From Paracoccaceae bacterium (GTDB lineage: Bacteria; Pseudomonadota; Alphaproteobacteria; Rhodobacterales; Rhodobacteraceae), in assembly GCA_007121055.1 (NCBI GenBank), contig SKMM01000211.1:1-31788 (forward strand): 31,788 nucleotides of DNA. Direction: 5' to 3'. The notes under the pieces are model-generated. The model was not told where the DNA came from and made no database searches. It saw only the letters and a list, made by a program, of their open reading frames with translations. The position numbers and the translations under genes are program-made. Positions 1 through 8,981 of this stretch are shown piece by piece; the first letter of the stretch is position 1, and every line of letters begins with the position of its first letter.

Positions 1-808
1 CGGTGGCGGACTGCACCGCAGCGGGCCTGACGCCCCAGGGGCGCGCGTGGCCCTGCGCACCGGGCGCCAGGCCGGCGACGCGGGCTGTGATCGACAGGCC
101 CCTTTCGGCGTCCGCGACGGGGTTTTGAAATACGTGGGGGTGGCGGTTCGCCCCACGCGAATTGCAATTGGCCGGCCCGCGGCCTGCAGCCGTGTCCGGG
201 TCGCCACTGCAGCCGACGCTCGACAAGGCCGCGTACGGCAATCTAGCGCGATCACAAGCCCCGATCGATCCGCGTCGTCGGCATCCCGGCCATCCTGCGC
301 GGCATTCCGGGCCACATCAGATCCGGAACGGCCCGGAGGGCGTAGCAAAGGCCATGCTGGACTTTACCGCCGCCGCCGGCGACAGGATTGCCGACATTCA
401 ACTCGGCAGCCCCGGGGAGGATGACCGCGGCGAAACCTTCGACGCCAACCCCCGCGACGTGCACCCGGATGCAGATGTCCGCTGAACCCCGGCCGAGGCG
501 AGCATGGCCCTCGAGACCCGGCGCCGCCGCTGGAATACCCGCGGCCCGCCCTCGTCACTGACCCATCGGCGCCCGGCATCGGAGCTTGTCCAGTGGACGG
601 CTCGGCCATCCGTCGCGGCTTCGCGTTCCAACCCCGACCGTGGCGCCAACGCCAATCATGCACCAAGACCGAATACGGACCGTCAGATCGGCCAACCCAA
701 GCCCCGCCCGCCCCATCATCGTCAGCCGGAGCCGTGCCTTTTGCTGCTTGCACCGCCGGACCGCTTGATCTACCCAGACTTCCACAGATTCGACCGGTGG
801 TCGGACAT
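1..808. other. Gene-less stretch before tRNA-Ala
   Basis: No reading frame in this stretch gives a protein I recognise, and several frames are open on both strands, as expected by chance at this GC content. A plus-strand frame around 297-485 and a minus-strand frame around 252-464 read somewhat protein-like, but neither has a supporting ribosome binding site or a family signature. A 7-bp inverted repeat (133-139 with 151-157) is followed by the palindrome aattgcaatt. The stretch may hold decayed genes, but I cannot name any. Confidence 0.5.
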
Positions 809-884
<76 letters not shown>

Positions 885-912
885 AAGAAACCAAAGACTT
901 AGACGAAGGGAA

Positions 913-934
913 GCCCCGCCAGCGCTGGGCCTTT
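913..934 (+). terminator. Possible tRNA-Ala terminator
   Basis: GCCC (913-916) can pair with GGGC (927-930) and is followed directly by CTTTT. The stem is only 4 bp with a 10-nt loop that contains the palindrome CAGCGCTG, so the fold is marginal. Position, 28 nt behind the tRNA, and the T run are the main support. Confidence 0.3.
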
Positions 935-940
935 TCGTTG

Positions 941-960
941 TGGGGGAACGCTGGGGGAAC
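941..960 (+). repeat. Tandem tgggggaac repeats beside the tRNA
   Basis: The 9-mer tgggggaac occurs at 941-949 and again at 952-960, an 11-bp period that puts both copies on the same DNA face. The second copy lies inside GCTG...CAGC. Short direct repeats of this sort beside a tRNA 3' end are typical arm-type binding sites of tyrosine integrases, and phage gene remnants follow at 1143-2401. No integrase gene or second att copy is visible in the window, so the role is inferred. Confidence 0.4.
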
Positions 961-1142
961 AGCGGCGCCCCGGGGGCGCTGAGCGAGAGAGGAAAAGTCC
1001 ACCACCGGTCCCGCGCCGCGGCCGAGTCGGCGGCATTGGAACCAGATGCCCCCACTCCCGTTTGTCTGAATTGCGGATGCGTGCAGATGCCTGCCCCTCC
1101 GGTCCCGCGTCGGGCCGGGGTCAGCTTATCCGAGCCCCCCGG

Positions 1143-1523
1143 TCACCAGATCACGCGGCCCTGCGCGTCGAACTCCACCCGGCGGCGAGGCTTGCGGCCC
1201 TGCGCCCGCGCGGCCTCGGCGGCGGCCTTGTCCCGGTGACATGGATCGCAGATCGCGGCGAGGTTGCCCGGGTCATCGGTACCGCCCTGCGCCCGCGGCA
1301 CGATGTGGTCAACGGCTGTCGCCGGGGTCAGAAGATCCTCGCGCCGGGCGGGTCGCAGGGTGTCGGTGCGAAGATCCACCACGCCGCCGGGTGTGCCGAG
1401 TAGCAGCCGGTCGGCGTCGAAGTCCTGCGCCCGCGCCACGCTGGCCTTGTTGGCGCGGGTGAGGCTTTCCACCGCGACCACGGTGGTCTTGCTGCGGATG
1501 GTGCGGGCTTGTTCCTTGGCCCA
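1143..1523 (-). pseudogene. Prophage remnant: P4-type primase fragment fused to HNH nuclease tail
   Basis: The frame reads continuously but combines pieces of two phage genes. The first about 71 codons (1523 to 1311) resemble the region before the helicase of P4/D5-type phage primases, with FDADRLLLGTPGG followed by VDLRTDTLRP. The last 55 codons (1310 to 1143) are an HNH endonuclease end, with DHIVPRAQGG, then an asparagine and the C-x-x-C-H of the zinc-binding HNH fold. The join falls at the residues TAV-DH, suggesting a deletion that removed the primase helicase domain and whatever lay between the two genes. There is no start codon or ribosome binding site of its own. The frame continues upstream without homology to 1835. 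A functional chimera is unlikely because HNH folds need residues that are absent here. Confidence 0.7.
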
Positions 1524-1948
1524 GCCGTGCCAGCCAGGGCGACAGCTCGGCGGTCGGGATGTCCGGCAGGGGCCTCCGCAGGTGGGTGGGGTCGAGGCCC
1601 GCCGCCTCGGCGATCTCGGCCAGCGCGCCAGCCTCGGTCTCCTCGCGGGTCTGGCCTCCACTGTGCTCCCGGATCGCCGCGCGCTAATCGAAGTCGTCGA
1701 GAAGGTCGATGCCGGACGGCGGAGCAGGAGCCGGGTCGGTCGAGGGCGCATCGGGCGGGGCCGGGGGTATGACCCTCCCCCCCCTCTGACAAAACTGACT
1801 TTACTGAAAAAACCTCCGCTTTGGTTGCAGACCACTTGCCGTTACTCAACCCGGCTTGTTTTCTGTCAGTTTTGTCAGTTTTGTCAGTTTTGTCATGGCA
1901 ACCTTGTTCGAGCAGCGCTTGGATTGCTGCCGTGGTGTCGTCGCTCAT
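1524..1948 (-). pseudogene. Broken phage replication-region gene (frameshift and nonsense)
   Basis: The gene begins with ATG at 1946-1948 behind an excellent AAAGGAG at 6-nt spacing. It starts MSDDTTAAIQALLEQG, followed by DKT repeats encoded by a 9-bp DNA repeat. After about 55 codons, past GGEGHTP, the frame departs at a run of eight G (C run 1777-1784 on plus) and five C. The next frame continues the sense, with a proline/alanine-rich stretch ending GIDLLDDFD, then TAG (1684-1686, one C-to-T change from CAG). Readable sequence resumes directly behind it with a helical, glutamate-rich segment as far as about 1530. One frameshift and one nonsense codon therefore break it. Proteins of this kind sit before the primase gene in Rhodobacteraceae prophages, which matches the primase fragment directly downstream. 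Function is unknown. Confidence 0.6.
1864..1895. repeat. 9-bp tandem repeat coding for DKT units
   Basis: The unit tgtcagttt starts at 1864, 1873 and 1882, with a partial copy at 1891, giving about 3.5 exact copies. On the minus strand it lies in frame in the phage gene that starts at 1948 and encodes repeated Asp-Lys-Thr. Unit length is a multiple of three, so copy-number change would not shift the frame. Confidence 0.85.
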
Positions 1949-2221
1949 GTTGGGCTCCTTTCCAACAAACAGGGGCGGCCGGTGGAGCCGCCCCCGTTGG
2001 TGGGAAAGCGAGGTTCATCGAACGCTCATACTGCTGATTCTAAATGGACTTTTCAGGGGCGCCTAATCGCGAATGAGGTGGAGCGAGCGGTAAGTCAGGT
2101 GGACGTTCGATGCCGTCGTAGAGCCAATCTGTTTCAGGATCGCGTGACCGGGACAGTGGCCCGGACCTCGGCCAGCGTGCGGGCGAAACCGGAGTGCAGA
2201 CACGTCATCGGCGCCCCGCGG

Positions 2222-2401
2222 TCAGGTGACGAACTCGGCGGCCGGGCCGTCGTCCCACGGCTTCGGCCCGCTGGTGTGGTTGCGCCCGGCGGTGCCCGCG
2301 GCGCTTGGGGTGTATCTCGACTGGTTGGTGAGGCGTATGCGGGAGGCCAGCGACACAAGCGCCCTGGTCTCGCGGTTGCGGATGCGCAGCATGCCCCCCA
2401 T
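2222..2401 (-). pseudogene. Phage remnant resembling the end of a P27-type small terminase
   Basis: A 59-codon frame runs from ATG at 2399-2401 to TGA at 2222-2224. Its end reads LRIRNRETRALVSLASRIR, then LTNQSRYTPSAAGTA, closing with GPKPWDDG. I recall this arrangement (helical arm, L-T-x-x-x-R-Y-T, then a KPW ending) from the C-termini of P27-family small terminase subunits of alphaproteobacterial phages. An in-frame stop lies just upstream and the sequence before it switches frame, so only the C-terminal part survives. The match is from memory of the family and needs a profile search. Confidence 0.4.
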
Positions 2402-2530
2402 GAATCGCCGGGCTCACCAGGAACCTGCGTTGGGGGCGGCCCCCTTGCGGGTTCGCGGGCGGGTCGACGGGCCGGATGCAGTCGGCATCTTCGAGGGCGG
2501 AAGTCGCGGGTTTGCGCGGCTTGACGGGTG

Positions 2531-2546
2531 TTAATCAAACGTTAAC
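2531..2546 (+). promoter_or_regulatory. CtrA-type binding site upstream of comM
   Basis: TTAA (2531-2534), seven bases, then TTAAC (2542-2546) is an exact copy of the full CtrA consensus TTAA-N7-TTAAC. I saw no other match in this AT-poor window. It lies 46 nt before the comM start codon. A possible -35 (TTGACG, 2521-2526) overlaps its left side. In Rhodobacter capsulatus the competence-type genes used to take up gene transfer agent DNA, comM among them, depend on CtrA, so site and gene fit together. Confidence 0.65.
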
Positions 2547-2592
2547 CCTGCCGGTGGCCTGCTGCGGGGAAAGGGCAGGCGGAGGGGCGGCG

Positions 2593-4116
2593 ATGGTGGC
2601 GCGCACCTTTACGGTGGCGTTCGAAGGGGTGGCCGCGCGGCTGGTGGAGGTGCAATGCGCCGTCACGCCCGGCCTGCCGGCCTTCACCGTGGTCGGCCTG
2701 CCGGACAAGGCCGCCTCCGAGGGTCGCGAGCGGGTGAAGGCGGCTCTCGCGGCGCTGTCCATCGCGCTGCCATCGCGGCGCATCACGGTCAATCTGGCAC
2801 CCGCAGACATGCCCAAGGAGGGGGCGCATTTCGACCTACCGGTGGCGCTGGCGCTGCTCGCGGCGCTCGACATCCTGCCCCGCGACGCGGCCGAACAGAC
2901 CGTGGCGCTGGGCGAGCTGTCGCTGGACGGTCGGCTTCTGCCCATCGCCGGGGTGCTGCCCGCGGCGATGGCCGCGGCCGAGGAGGGCTGCGCGCTGCTG
3001 TGCCCGCGGTCCTGCGGGGCCGAGGCGGCTTGGGTCGGCGACGCGCAGGTGCTGGCGGCCGACTCGCTGGCCGAGGTGATCCGCCATTTCACCGGCCAGG
3101 GCACGCTGCCACCTGTCGCGCCGGGCGCGGTCGGCCCCCGCGATCGCACCAGGGACCTCGCCGACGTCAAGGGCCAGGAACGCGCAAAGCGCGCGCTGGA
3201 GGTCGCTGCGGCGGGGCGGCACCATCTGCTGATGGTGGGTGCGCCGGGCTCGGGCAAGTCGATGCTGGCCGCACGCCTGCCCGGCATCCTGCCCGAACTC
3301 TCGCCTGAGGAGGCGCTGGAGACCGCCACGATCCACTCGCTGAAGGGCCTCCTGGACAAGGGCGGCATCCGGCGCGAGCGGCCCTTCGAGGAGCCCCACC
3401 ACACCGCCTCGGTGGCGGCCATCGTGGGCGGCGGGCGCGGCGCCAAGCCGGGCGCCATCAGCCTCGCGCACAACGGGGTCCTGTTCCTGGACGAACTGCC
3501 GGAGTTTCCCCGCATGGTGCTGGAAACGCTGCGCCAGCCCATCGAGACCGGCGAGGTGGTGGTGGCCCGCGCCAATGCCCATGTCCGCTACCCCTGCCGG
3601 TTTCTGCTGGTGGCGGCGGCCAACCCCTGCCGTTGCGGGCATCTGGCCGATCCGGTGCGGGCCTGCCCGCGGGCGCCGGGCTGCGGGGCTGAGTATCTGG
3701 GGCGGATCTCGGGGCCGCTGATGGACCGCTTCGACCTGCGGGTGGAAGTTCCGCCGGTGGCGTTCCGCGACCTCGACCTGCCGCCTGCGCAGGAGGGCTC
3801 GGCCGCCGTGGCCGCCCGGATCGAGGCCGCCCGCACCCGCCAGGCCGCCCGCTTCGCCGCCGCCCCCGGCGTGCGCGTCAACGCCGATGCGGAGGGCGCG
3901 CTGCTGGAACAGGTGGCCACACCGGATGCCGAGGGCCGGGCGCTGCTGACCCGGCTGGCCGAGCGCATGGGCCTGTCGGCGCGCGGCTATCACCGGGTGC
4001 TGCGCGTGGCGCGCACCATCGCCGATCTGGAGGGCGCGGCCTCGGTGCGCGCGCCCCATGTGGCCGAGGCCGCCAGCTATCGGCTGGTGGGCGCGCCGGA
4101 GGCGCTGGCGCGCTGA
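2593..4116 (+). CDS. comM: ComM/YifB family AAA+ ATPase (Mg-chelatase-like)
   Basis: 507 residues, the usual length. The N-terminal region (1-190) is the ChlI-associated domain of the YifB/ComM family, with GLPDKAASEGRERVKAAL and the NLAPADMPKEG motif. The Mg-chelatase AAA+ core follows, with Walker A GAPGSGKS at 216-223 and Walker B LFLDE at 297-301. A cysteine-bearing NPCRCG segment and the SGPLMDRFDL sensor region precede a C-terminal helical lid. ComM is a hexameric helicase that drives branch migration while single-stranded DNA taken up by natural transformation is recombined into the chromosome. The start at 2593 is chosen because GGAGGGG lies at good spacing; an upstream in-frame ATG at 2476 has none. 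The upstream CtrA-type site suggests co-regulation with gene transfer agent reception. Cytoplasmic. Confidence 0.95.
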   Translation: MVARTFTVAFEGVAARLVEVQCAVTPGLPAFTVVGLPDKAASEGRERVKAALAALSIALPSRRITVNLAPADMPKEGAHFDLPVALALLAALDILPRDAAEQTVALGELSLDGRLLPIAGVLPAAMAAAEEGCALLCPRSCGAEAAWVGDAQVLAADSLAEVIRHFTGQGTLPPVAPGAVGPRDRTRDLADVKGQERAKRALEVAAAGRHHLLMVGAPGSGKSMLAARLPGILPELSPEEALETATIHSLKGLLDKGGIRRERPFEEPHHTASVAAIVGGGRGAKPGAISLAHNGVLFLDELPEFPRMVLETLRQPIETGEVVVARANAHVRYPCRFLLVAAANPCRCGHLADPVRACPRAPGCGAEYLGRISGPLMDRFDLRVEVPPVAFRDLDLPPAQEGSAAVAARIEAARTRQAARFAAAPGVRVNADAEGALLEQVATPDAEGRALLTRLAERMGLSARGYHRVLRVARTIADLEGAASVRAPHVAEAASYRLVGAPEALAR

Positions 4117-4147
4117 GGCCCGACCCCAGCCGCTGCAGGGGCCTGGA

Positions 4148-4168
4148 CCGGACGCCTGTACCGTCCGG
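4148..4168 (+). terminator. Inverted repeat between comM and glpK
   Basis: CCGGACG (4148-4154) pairs perfectly with CGTCCGG (4162-4168) around a 7-nt loop, 31 nt after the comM stop and in the 188-nt gap between two convergent genes. No T run follows on either strand, so it would not be a classical intrinsic terminator. Placement is the main support. Confidence 0.35.
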
Positions 4169-4304
4169 CACTCCCGCCACCCCTGTCCCGGCATCGATTG
4201 CCGGCTATTGCTAGGAAGGGCAGGGAGGCTGGCCTGCCGCTGGCCCGGGAGCGCGCTGCCGCAAGCTCACCTCCGGCCCGCGGGGGACGCTCCCGGGTCG
4301 CCGG

Positions 4305-5795
<1,491 letters not shown>

Positions 5796-5974
5796 GCGTG
5801 GTCCTCCCTCCGTGTGTCCGGCGCGCCCCGGCCGCGCTTGGTCCTCCGCCATCGGGGCCAGGGAGCGGGCGGGCGGGCCCGCCGGTGCGATCCTCGGCGC
5901 AGGGCCGGGCCGGTGCAACCCGATTGCGCTGCGCGCTGTCCGGGCGGCGGCCGGTCGTCCGGGACGGGCCGCGG

Positions 5975-7546
5975 TCAGGCCGCGTCCTGCCGGTGGCGCG
6001 CCTGCATCCAGTCCTCCACGGCGGCGATCTGGGACTTGGTCATCCGCAGGCCCAGCTTGGAGCGGCGCCAGACCACGTCGGCCGCGGTGCGGGCGTATTC
6101 GGCATCCCACAGCCAGCGCAGCTCGGCCTCGGTCAGAGTGGCGCCGAAGTCACGGCCCAGATCCTCGGCCGCGCGGGCGCCGTCCAGCAGCTTGTGCGCA
6201 TCGGTGCCATAGGCGCGGGCCAGGCGCCGGGCCCACTCCTCCGCCAGGAACGGGTATTCGGCCTGCAGCTCGATCACCAGCCCCTCGAACCGGTCCACCG
6301 GGAAATCGCCGCCGGGCAGGGGCACACCAGCGGTCCAGGGCCCGCTGTCGGTGGGCAGATGGGGCCCGAGCTTGGCCATGGCGGCCTCGGCCAGCCGGCG
6401 GTGGGTGGTGATCTTTCCGCCGAAGACGTTCAGGAGCGGCGCGCCCTTGGCATCCAGCGACAGCACATAGTCGCGGGTGGCCGCGGTGGCCGACTTGTTG
6501 CCGTCGTCATAGAGCGGGCGGACGCCGGAATAGGTCCAGACGATGTCGTCGCGGGTCACGGGCTTCTTGAAGTAGCCGCTGGCGAAGTTGCAGAGATAAT
6601 CCTGTTCCTCGGGCGTGCAGTGCGCCTCGGACGGGTCACCGAGGTGTTCCTGGTCGGTGGTGCCGATCAGGGTGAAGTCGCCCTCGTACGGGATGGCGAA
6701 GATGATCCGACCGTCGGTGCCCTGGAAGAAATAGCAGCGATCGTGGTCGAAAAGCTTGCGGGTGACGATGTGGCTGCCGCGCACCAGCCGCACATGTTCG
6801 GGCGAGTTGATGCCCAGGCGCTGGCTGAGCACCTCGCTGACCCAGGGGCCACCTGCGTTGATCAGGATGCGGGCGGTGATGTCCTCGCCGCGGCCGTCGG
6901 GGCGGCGCAGGCTAACGCGCCACAGATCGCCGTCGCGGCGGGCCGACGTGACCTCGGTGCGGGTCAGGATGCGGGCGCCGCGGGCCTCGGCGTCGCGGGC
7001 GTTCAGAACCACCAGACGCGAATCCTCCACCCAGACGTCAGAGTATTCGAAAGCCTTGGCGAAGCCGGGTTTCAGCGGGCGGCCGGCGACGTCGCGGGTC
7101 AGGTCCAGCGTCTTGGTGCCGGGCAGGATCTTGCGCCCCCCCAGCGCGTCATAGAGCGCGAGCCCCGCGCGGATCATCCAGGCCGGGCGGCGGCCCTTCA
7201 TCCAGGGCATCACACGGGCCAGCAGATGCGCGGCCGGGGTGTGCGCGTCGAAGCGCATCTCCGGGTCGTAGGGCAGGACGAAGCGCATTGGCCAGGAAAT
7301 GTGGGGCATCGCGCTCAGCAGCACCTCGCGCTCGTGGAGGGATTCGCGCACGAGGCGGATTTCGAAATACTCGAGGTATCGCAGCCCGCCATGGAACAGT
7401 TTGGTGGAGGCCGAGGAGGTCGCGCCGGCAAGGTCGTCCTTCTCCGCCAGCACCACCGACAGGCTCCGTCCGGCCGCGTCGCGGGCGATGCCGCAACCGT
7501 TCACGCCTCCGCCGATGATGAAGATATCCGTGTCTGCCTGCGTCAA
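5975..7546 (-). CDS. glpD: Glycerol-3-phosphate dehydrogenase, FAD-dependent
   Basis: 523 residues, within the family range. It oxidises sn-glycerol 3-phosphate to dihydroxyacetone phosphate at the inner membrane and passes electrons to quinone. The N-terminal FAD fold is clear: FIIGGGVNGCGIARD near residues 9-23, then SASTKLFHGGLRYLE, which carries the flavin-binding and substrate-site residues. The C-terminal part has NVFGGKITTHRRLAE and the helical cap domain of GlpD. I place the start at TTG 7544-7546 because GGGGAG lies 7 nt upstream and the next residues lead straight into the FAD fold; no ATG or GTG fits. The long open frame upstream of this point is GC-driven. The gene precedes glpK. 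Confidence 0.95.
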   Translation of the reverse strand: MTQADTDIFIIGGGVNGCGIARDAAGRSLSVVLAEKDDLAGATSSASTKLFHGGLRYLEYFEIRLVRESLHEREVLLSAMPHISWPMRFVLPYDPEMRFDAHTPAAHLLARVMPWMKGRRPAWMIRAGLALYDALGGRKILPGTKTLDLTRDVAGRPLKPGFAKAFEYSDVWVEDSRLVVLNARDAEARGARILTRTEVTSARRDGDLWRVSLRRPDGRGEDITARILINAGGPWVSEVLSQRLGINSPEHVRLVRGSHIVTRKLFDHDRCYFFQGTDGRIIFAIPYEGDFTLIGTTDQEHLGDPSEAHCTPEEQDYLCNFASGYFKKPVTRDDIVWTYSGVRPLYDDGNKSATAATRDYVLSLDAKGAPLLNVFGGKITTHRRLAEAAMAKLGPHLPTDSGPWTAGVPLPGGDFPVDRFEGLVIELQAEYPFLAEEWARRLARAYGTDAHKLLDGARAAEDLGRDFGATLTEAELRWLWDAEYARTAADVVWRRSKLGLRMTKSQIAAVEDWMQARHRQDAA

Positions 7547-7577
7547 GCCGCGCTCCCCTGCCTCGGGCCGGTCCGCC

Positions 7578-7596
7578 GTCGGGGCACGGCCCCGAC
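7578..7596. repeat. Strong hairpin in the glpD leader
   Basis: GTCGGGGC (7578-7585) pairs with GCCCCGAC (7589-7596), 8 bp around a 3-nt loop, 31 nt upstream of the glpD start. No T run follows on the minus strand, so it is not a clear terminator. It could end or protect the HAD gene transcript or act in the glpD leader. Confidence 0.45.
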
Positions 7597-7694
7597 CCCT
7601 TGGTGATGCCCCGAACCACCCCGGGCTGTCGACCCCCGGGAGGACTCGGGCTGCACCGGCAGATAGGGCCGCCCCCGTGGTGGGCCAGCGGGCG

Positions 7695-8402
7695 TCAGTC
7701 CGGCGCGCCCTCGGCCAGCCGCTCCAGCAGCGCAGGCAGGGCGCCCAGATTGGGCAGCGCTCGGAACCGCGGGTGATGGGTGGGCGGCTCGGCATGCTCG
7801 ATGGCCCAGGGCGGGCCGCCATGCGGCACATGCACGCCCCAGCCGCCCGCGGCGATGGGCGCCAGCACGTCCGACCGCATGGAATCGCCCACCATCAGCG
7901 CGCGTTCGGGCGTGCTGTGGCGGGCAAACAGGCGGGCATAGACCGCGGGCGTCTTGTCGCTGACGATCTCTACCGCGTCGAACAGATCGCCCAGGCCCGA
8001 CTGCGCCAGCTTGCGCTCCTGGTGCAGAAGGTCGCCCTTGGTGATCAGCACCACCCGGTGGCGCCCTGCCACCGCCTCCACCGCGGCGCGGGCATGCGGA
8101 AGCAATTCGATGGGATGGTCGAGCATCTCGCGCCCCGCGGCCAGGATCTCGGCGATGACGGGGCCGGGCACGCGGCCCTCGGTGACCTCGAGCGCGGTCT
8201 CGATCATCGACAGCGTGAACCCCTTCACGCCGAAGCCGTAGCGGCCGATGTTACGGGTCTCGGCCGCCAGCAGCCGGTCGGTCAGGTCGCCCGGGGGCGC
8301 GTGCTCGGCGAGCAGTGTGGCGAATCGCTCCTGCGTGAGGGCAAAGAAGCGGGCGTTGTGCCACAGCGTGTCGTCGGCATCGAAGCCCACCACGTCCAGC
8401 AT
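7695..8402 (-). CDS. HAD-superfamily hydrolase
   Basis: 235 residues. The haloacid dehalogenase-type phosphatase motifs are all present. Motif I is DADDT at 8-12 (nucleophile Asp8, acid/base Asp10). The motif II region is VVLITKGD, a lysine lies in VEIVSDKTP, and motif IV is MVGDSMRSDVLAP. The helical cap between motifs I and II is of the phosphoglycolate phosphatase / YjjG type. The substrate cannot be told from sequence; phosphoglycolate, nucleotides or sugar phosphates are all possible. The ATG at 8400-8402 has GGGAGG upstream, and longer open frames before it do not. It is divergent from clpS and lies upstream of glpD on the same strand with a 148-nt gap, so separate transcription from glpDK is likely. 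Cytoplasmic. Confidence 0.9.
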   Translation of the reverse strand: MLDVVGFDADDTLWHNARFFALTQERFATLLAEHAPPGDLTDRLLAAETRNIGRYGFGVKGFTLSMIETALEVTEGRVPGPVIAEILAAGREMLDHPIELLPHARAAVEAVAGRHRVVLITKGDLLHQERKLAQSGLGDLFDAVEIVSDKTPAVYARLFARHSTPERALMVGDSMRSDVLAPIAAGGWGVHVPHGGPPWAIEHAEPPTHHPRFRALPNLGALPALLERLAEGAPD

Positions 8403-8467
8403 GCGCCGCCCTCCCTGCCGTGACACGCCCGCGCGCACGGTCGCGGCGGCCGCGCCATTCGGGGCTC

Positions 8468-8495
8468 TTTTCACAGAATTCCACTGCGCTATAAT
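8468..8495 (+). promoter_or_regulatory. Sigma70-type promoter for clpS
   Basis: A perfect -10 TATAAT (8490-8495) with a -35 TTTTCA (8468-8473, 4 of 6 consensus) at 16-bp spacing lies in the 101-nt gap between the divergent HAD gene and clpS. A perfect -10 is notable in such GC-rich sequence. The expected transcript start is near 8502, only about two bases before the first ATG of the clpS frame, which bears on the choice of start codon. Confidence 0.6.
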
Positions 8496-8503
8496 CGGCA
8501 TCG

Positions 8504-8953
8504 ATGGCAAATCCCATATGGCTCGCGACCGCGACAGGTGACACCGTGGCTGCCCACCCGACAGACCGGATTTCCGTACGTTTCGGCGCCCCCGACGGGG
8601 CGAGGGGCGGTGTGTGGGCGTCGGGCGGCGGGTCCGACGACCAGGGGCCCCGCCGCGGCGGCGATGCGAGCGTCCTGACCAAGCCGCGCACCCGCACCCA
8701 GCGCCCGCCGCTCTACAAGGTCCTGCTCCTCAACGACGACTACACGCCGATGGAATTCGTCGTGCATGTGCTGGAGCGGTTCTTCGGCATGAGCCACGCG
8801 CAGGCCTTCGACCTGATGCTGACGGTCCACAAGAAGGGCGTGGCGGTGGTCGGCGTGTTCTCCTTCGAGGTGGCCGAGACCAAGGTTGCGCAGGTGATGG
8901 ATTTCGCCCGCCGCCACCAGCATCCGCTGCAGTGCACCATGGAAAAGGAATAG
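8504..8953 (+). CDS. clpS: ATP-dependent Clp protease adaptor ClpS
   Basis: The ClpS core fills the C-terminal half: PPLYKVLLLNDDYTPMEFVV, whose Asn-Asp pair binds the N-terminal amine of substrates, then LERFFGMSHAQA, VHKKG with the pocket histidine, and the usual ending QHPLQCTMEKE. ClpS delivers N-end-rule substrates to ClpA(P). The start is uncertain. ATG 8504 gives 149 aa, with an unusually long N-terminus and no ribosome binding site, and the promoter at 8468-8495 would make it nearly leaderless. GTG 8546 follows AGGTGA at 4 nt. GTG 8612 follows GAGGGG and gives 113 aa, the usual ClpS length. The widest frame is listed. No clpA follows; rsmC does. Confidence 0.93.
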   Translation: MANPIWLATATGDTVAAHPTDRISVRFGAPDGARGGVWASGGGSDDQGPRRGGDASVLTKPRTRTQRPPLYKVLLLNDDYTPMEFVVHVLERFFGMSHAQAFDLMLTVHKKGVAVVGVFSFEVAETKVAQVMDFARRHQHPLQCTMEKE

Positions 8954-8981
8954 GGCCGGCCACGCCGCGCCCGGTCGCGTC

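Noticed and set aside
252..485. Protein-like frames in the first 500 bases on both strands
   Set aside because: They overlap each other, have no ribosome binding site and no recognisable family. At this GC content open frames of 70-110 codons are expected by chance.
765..790. Possible tRNA-Ala promoter with TTGATC
   Set aside because: No -10 element at acceptable spacing matches the consensus in more than three positions.
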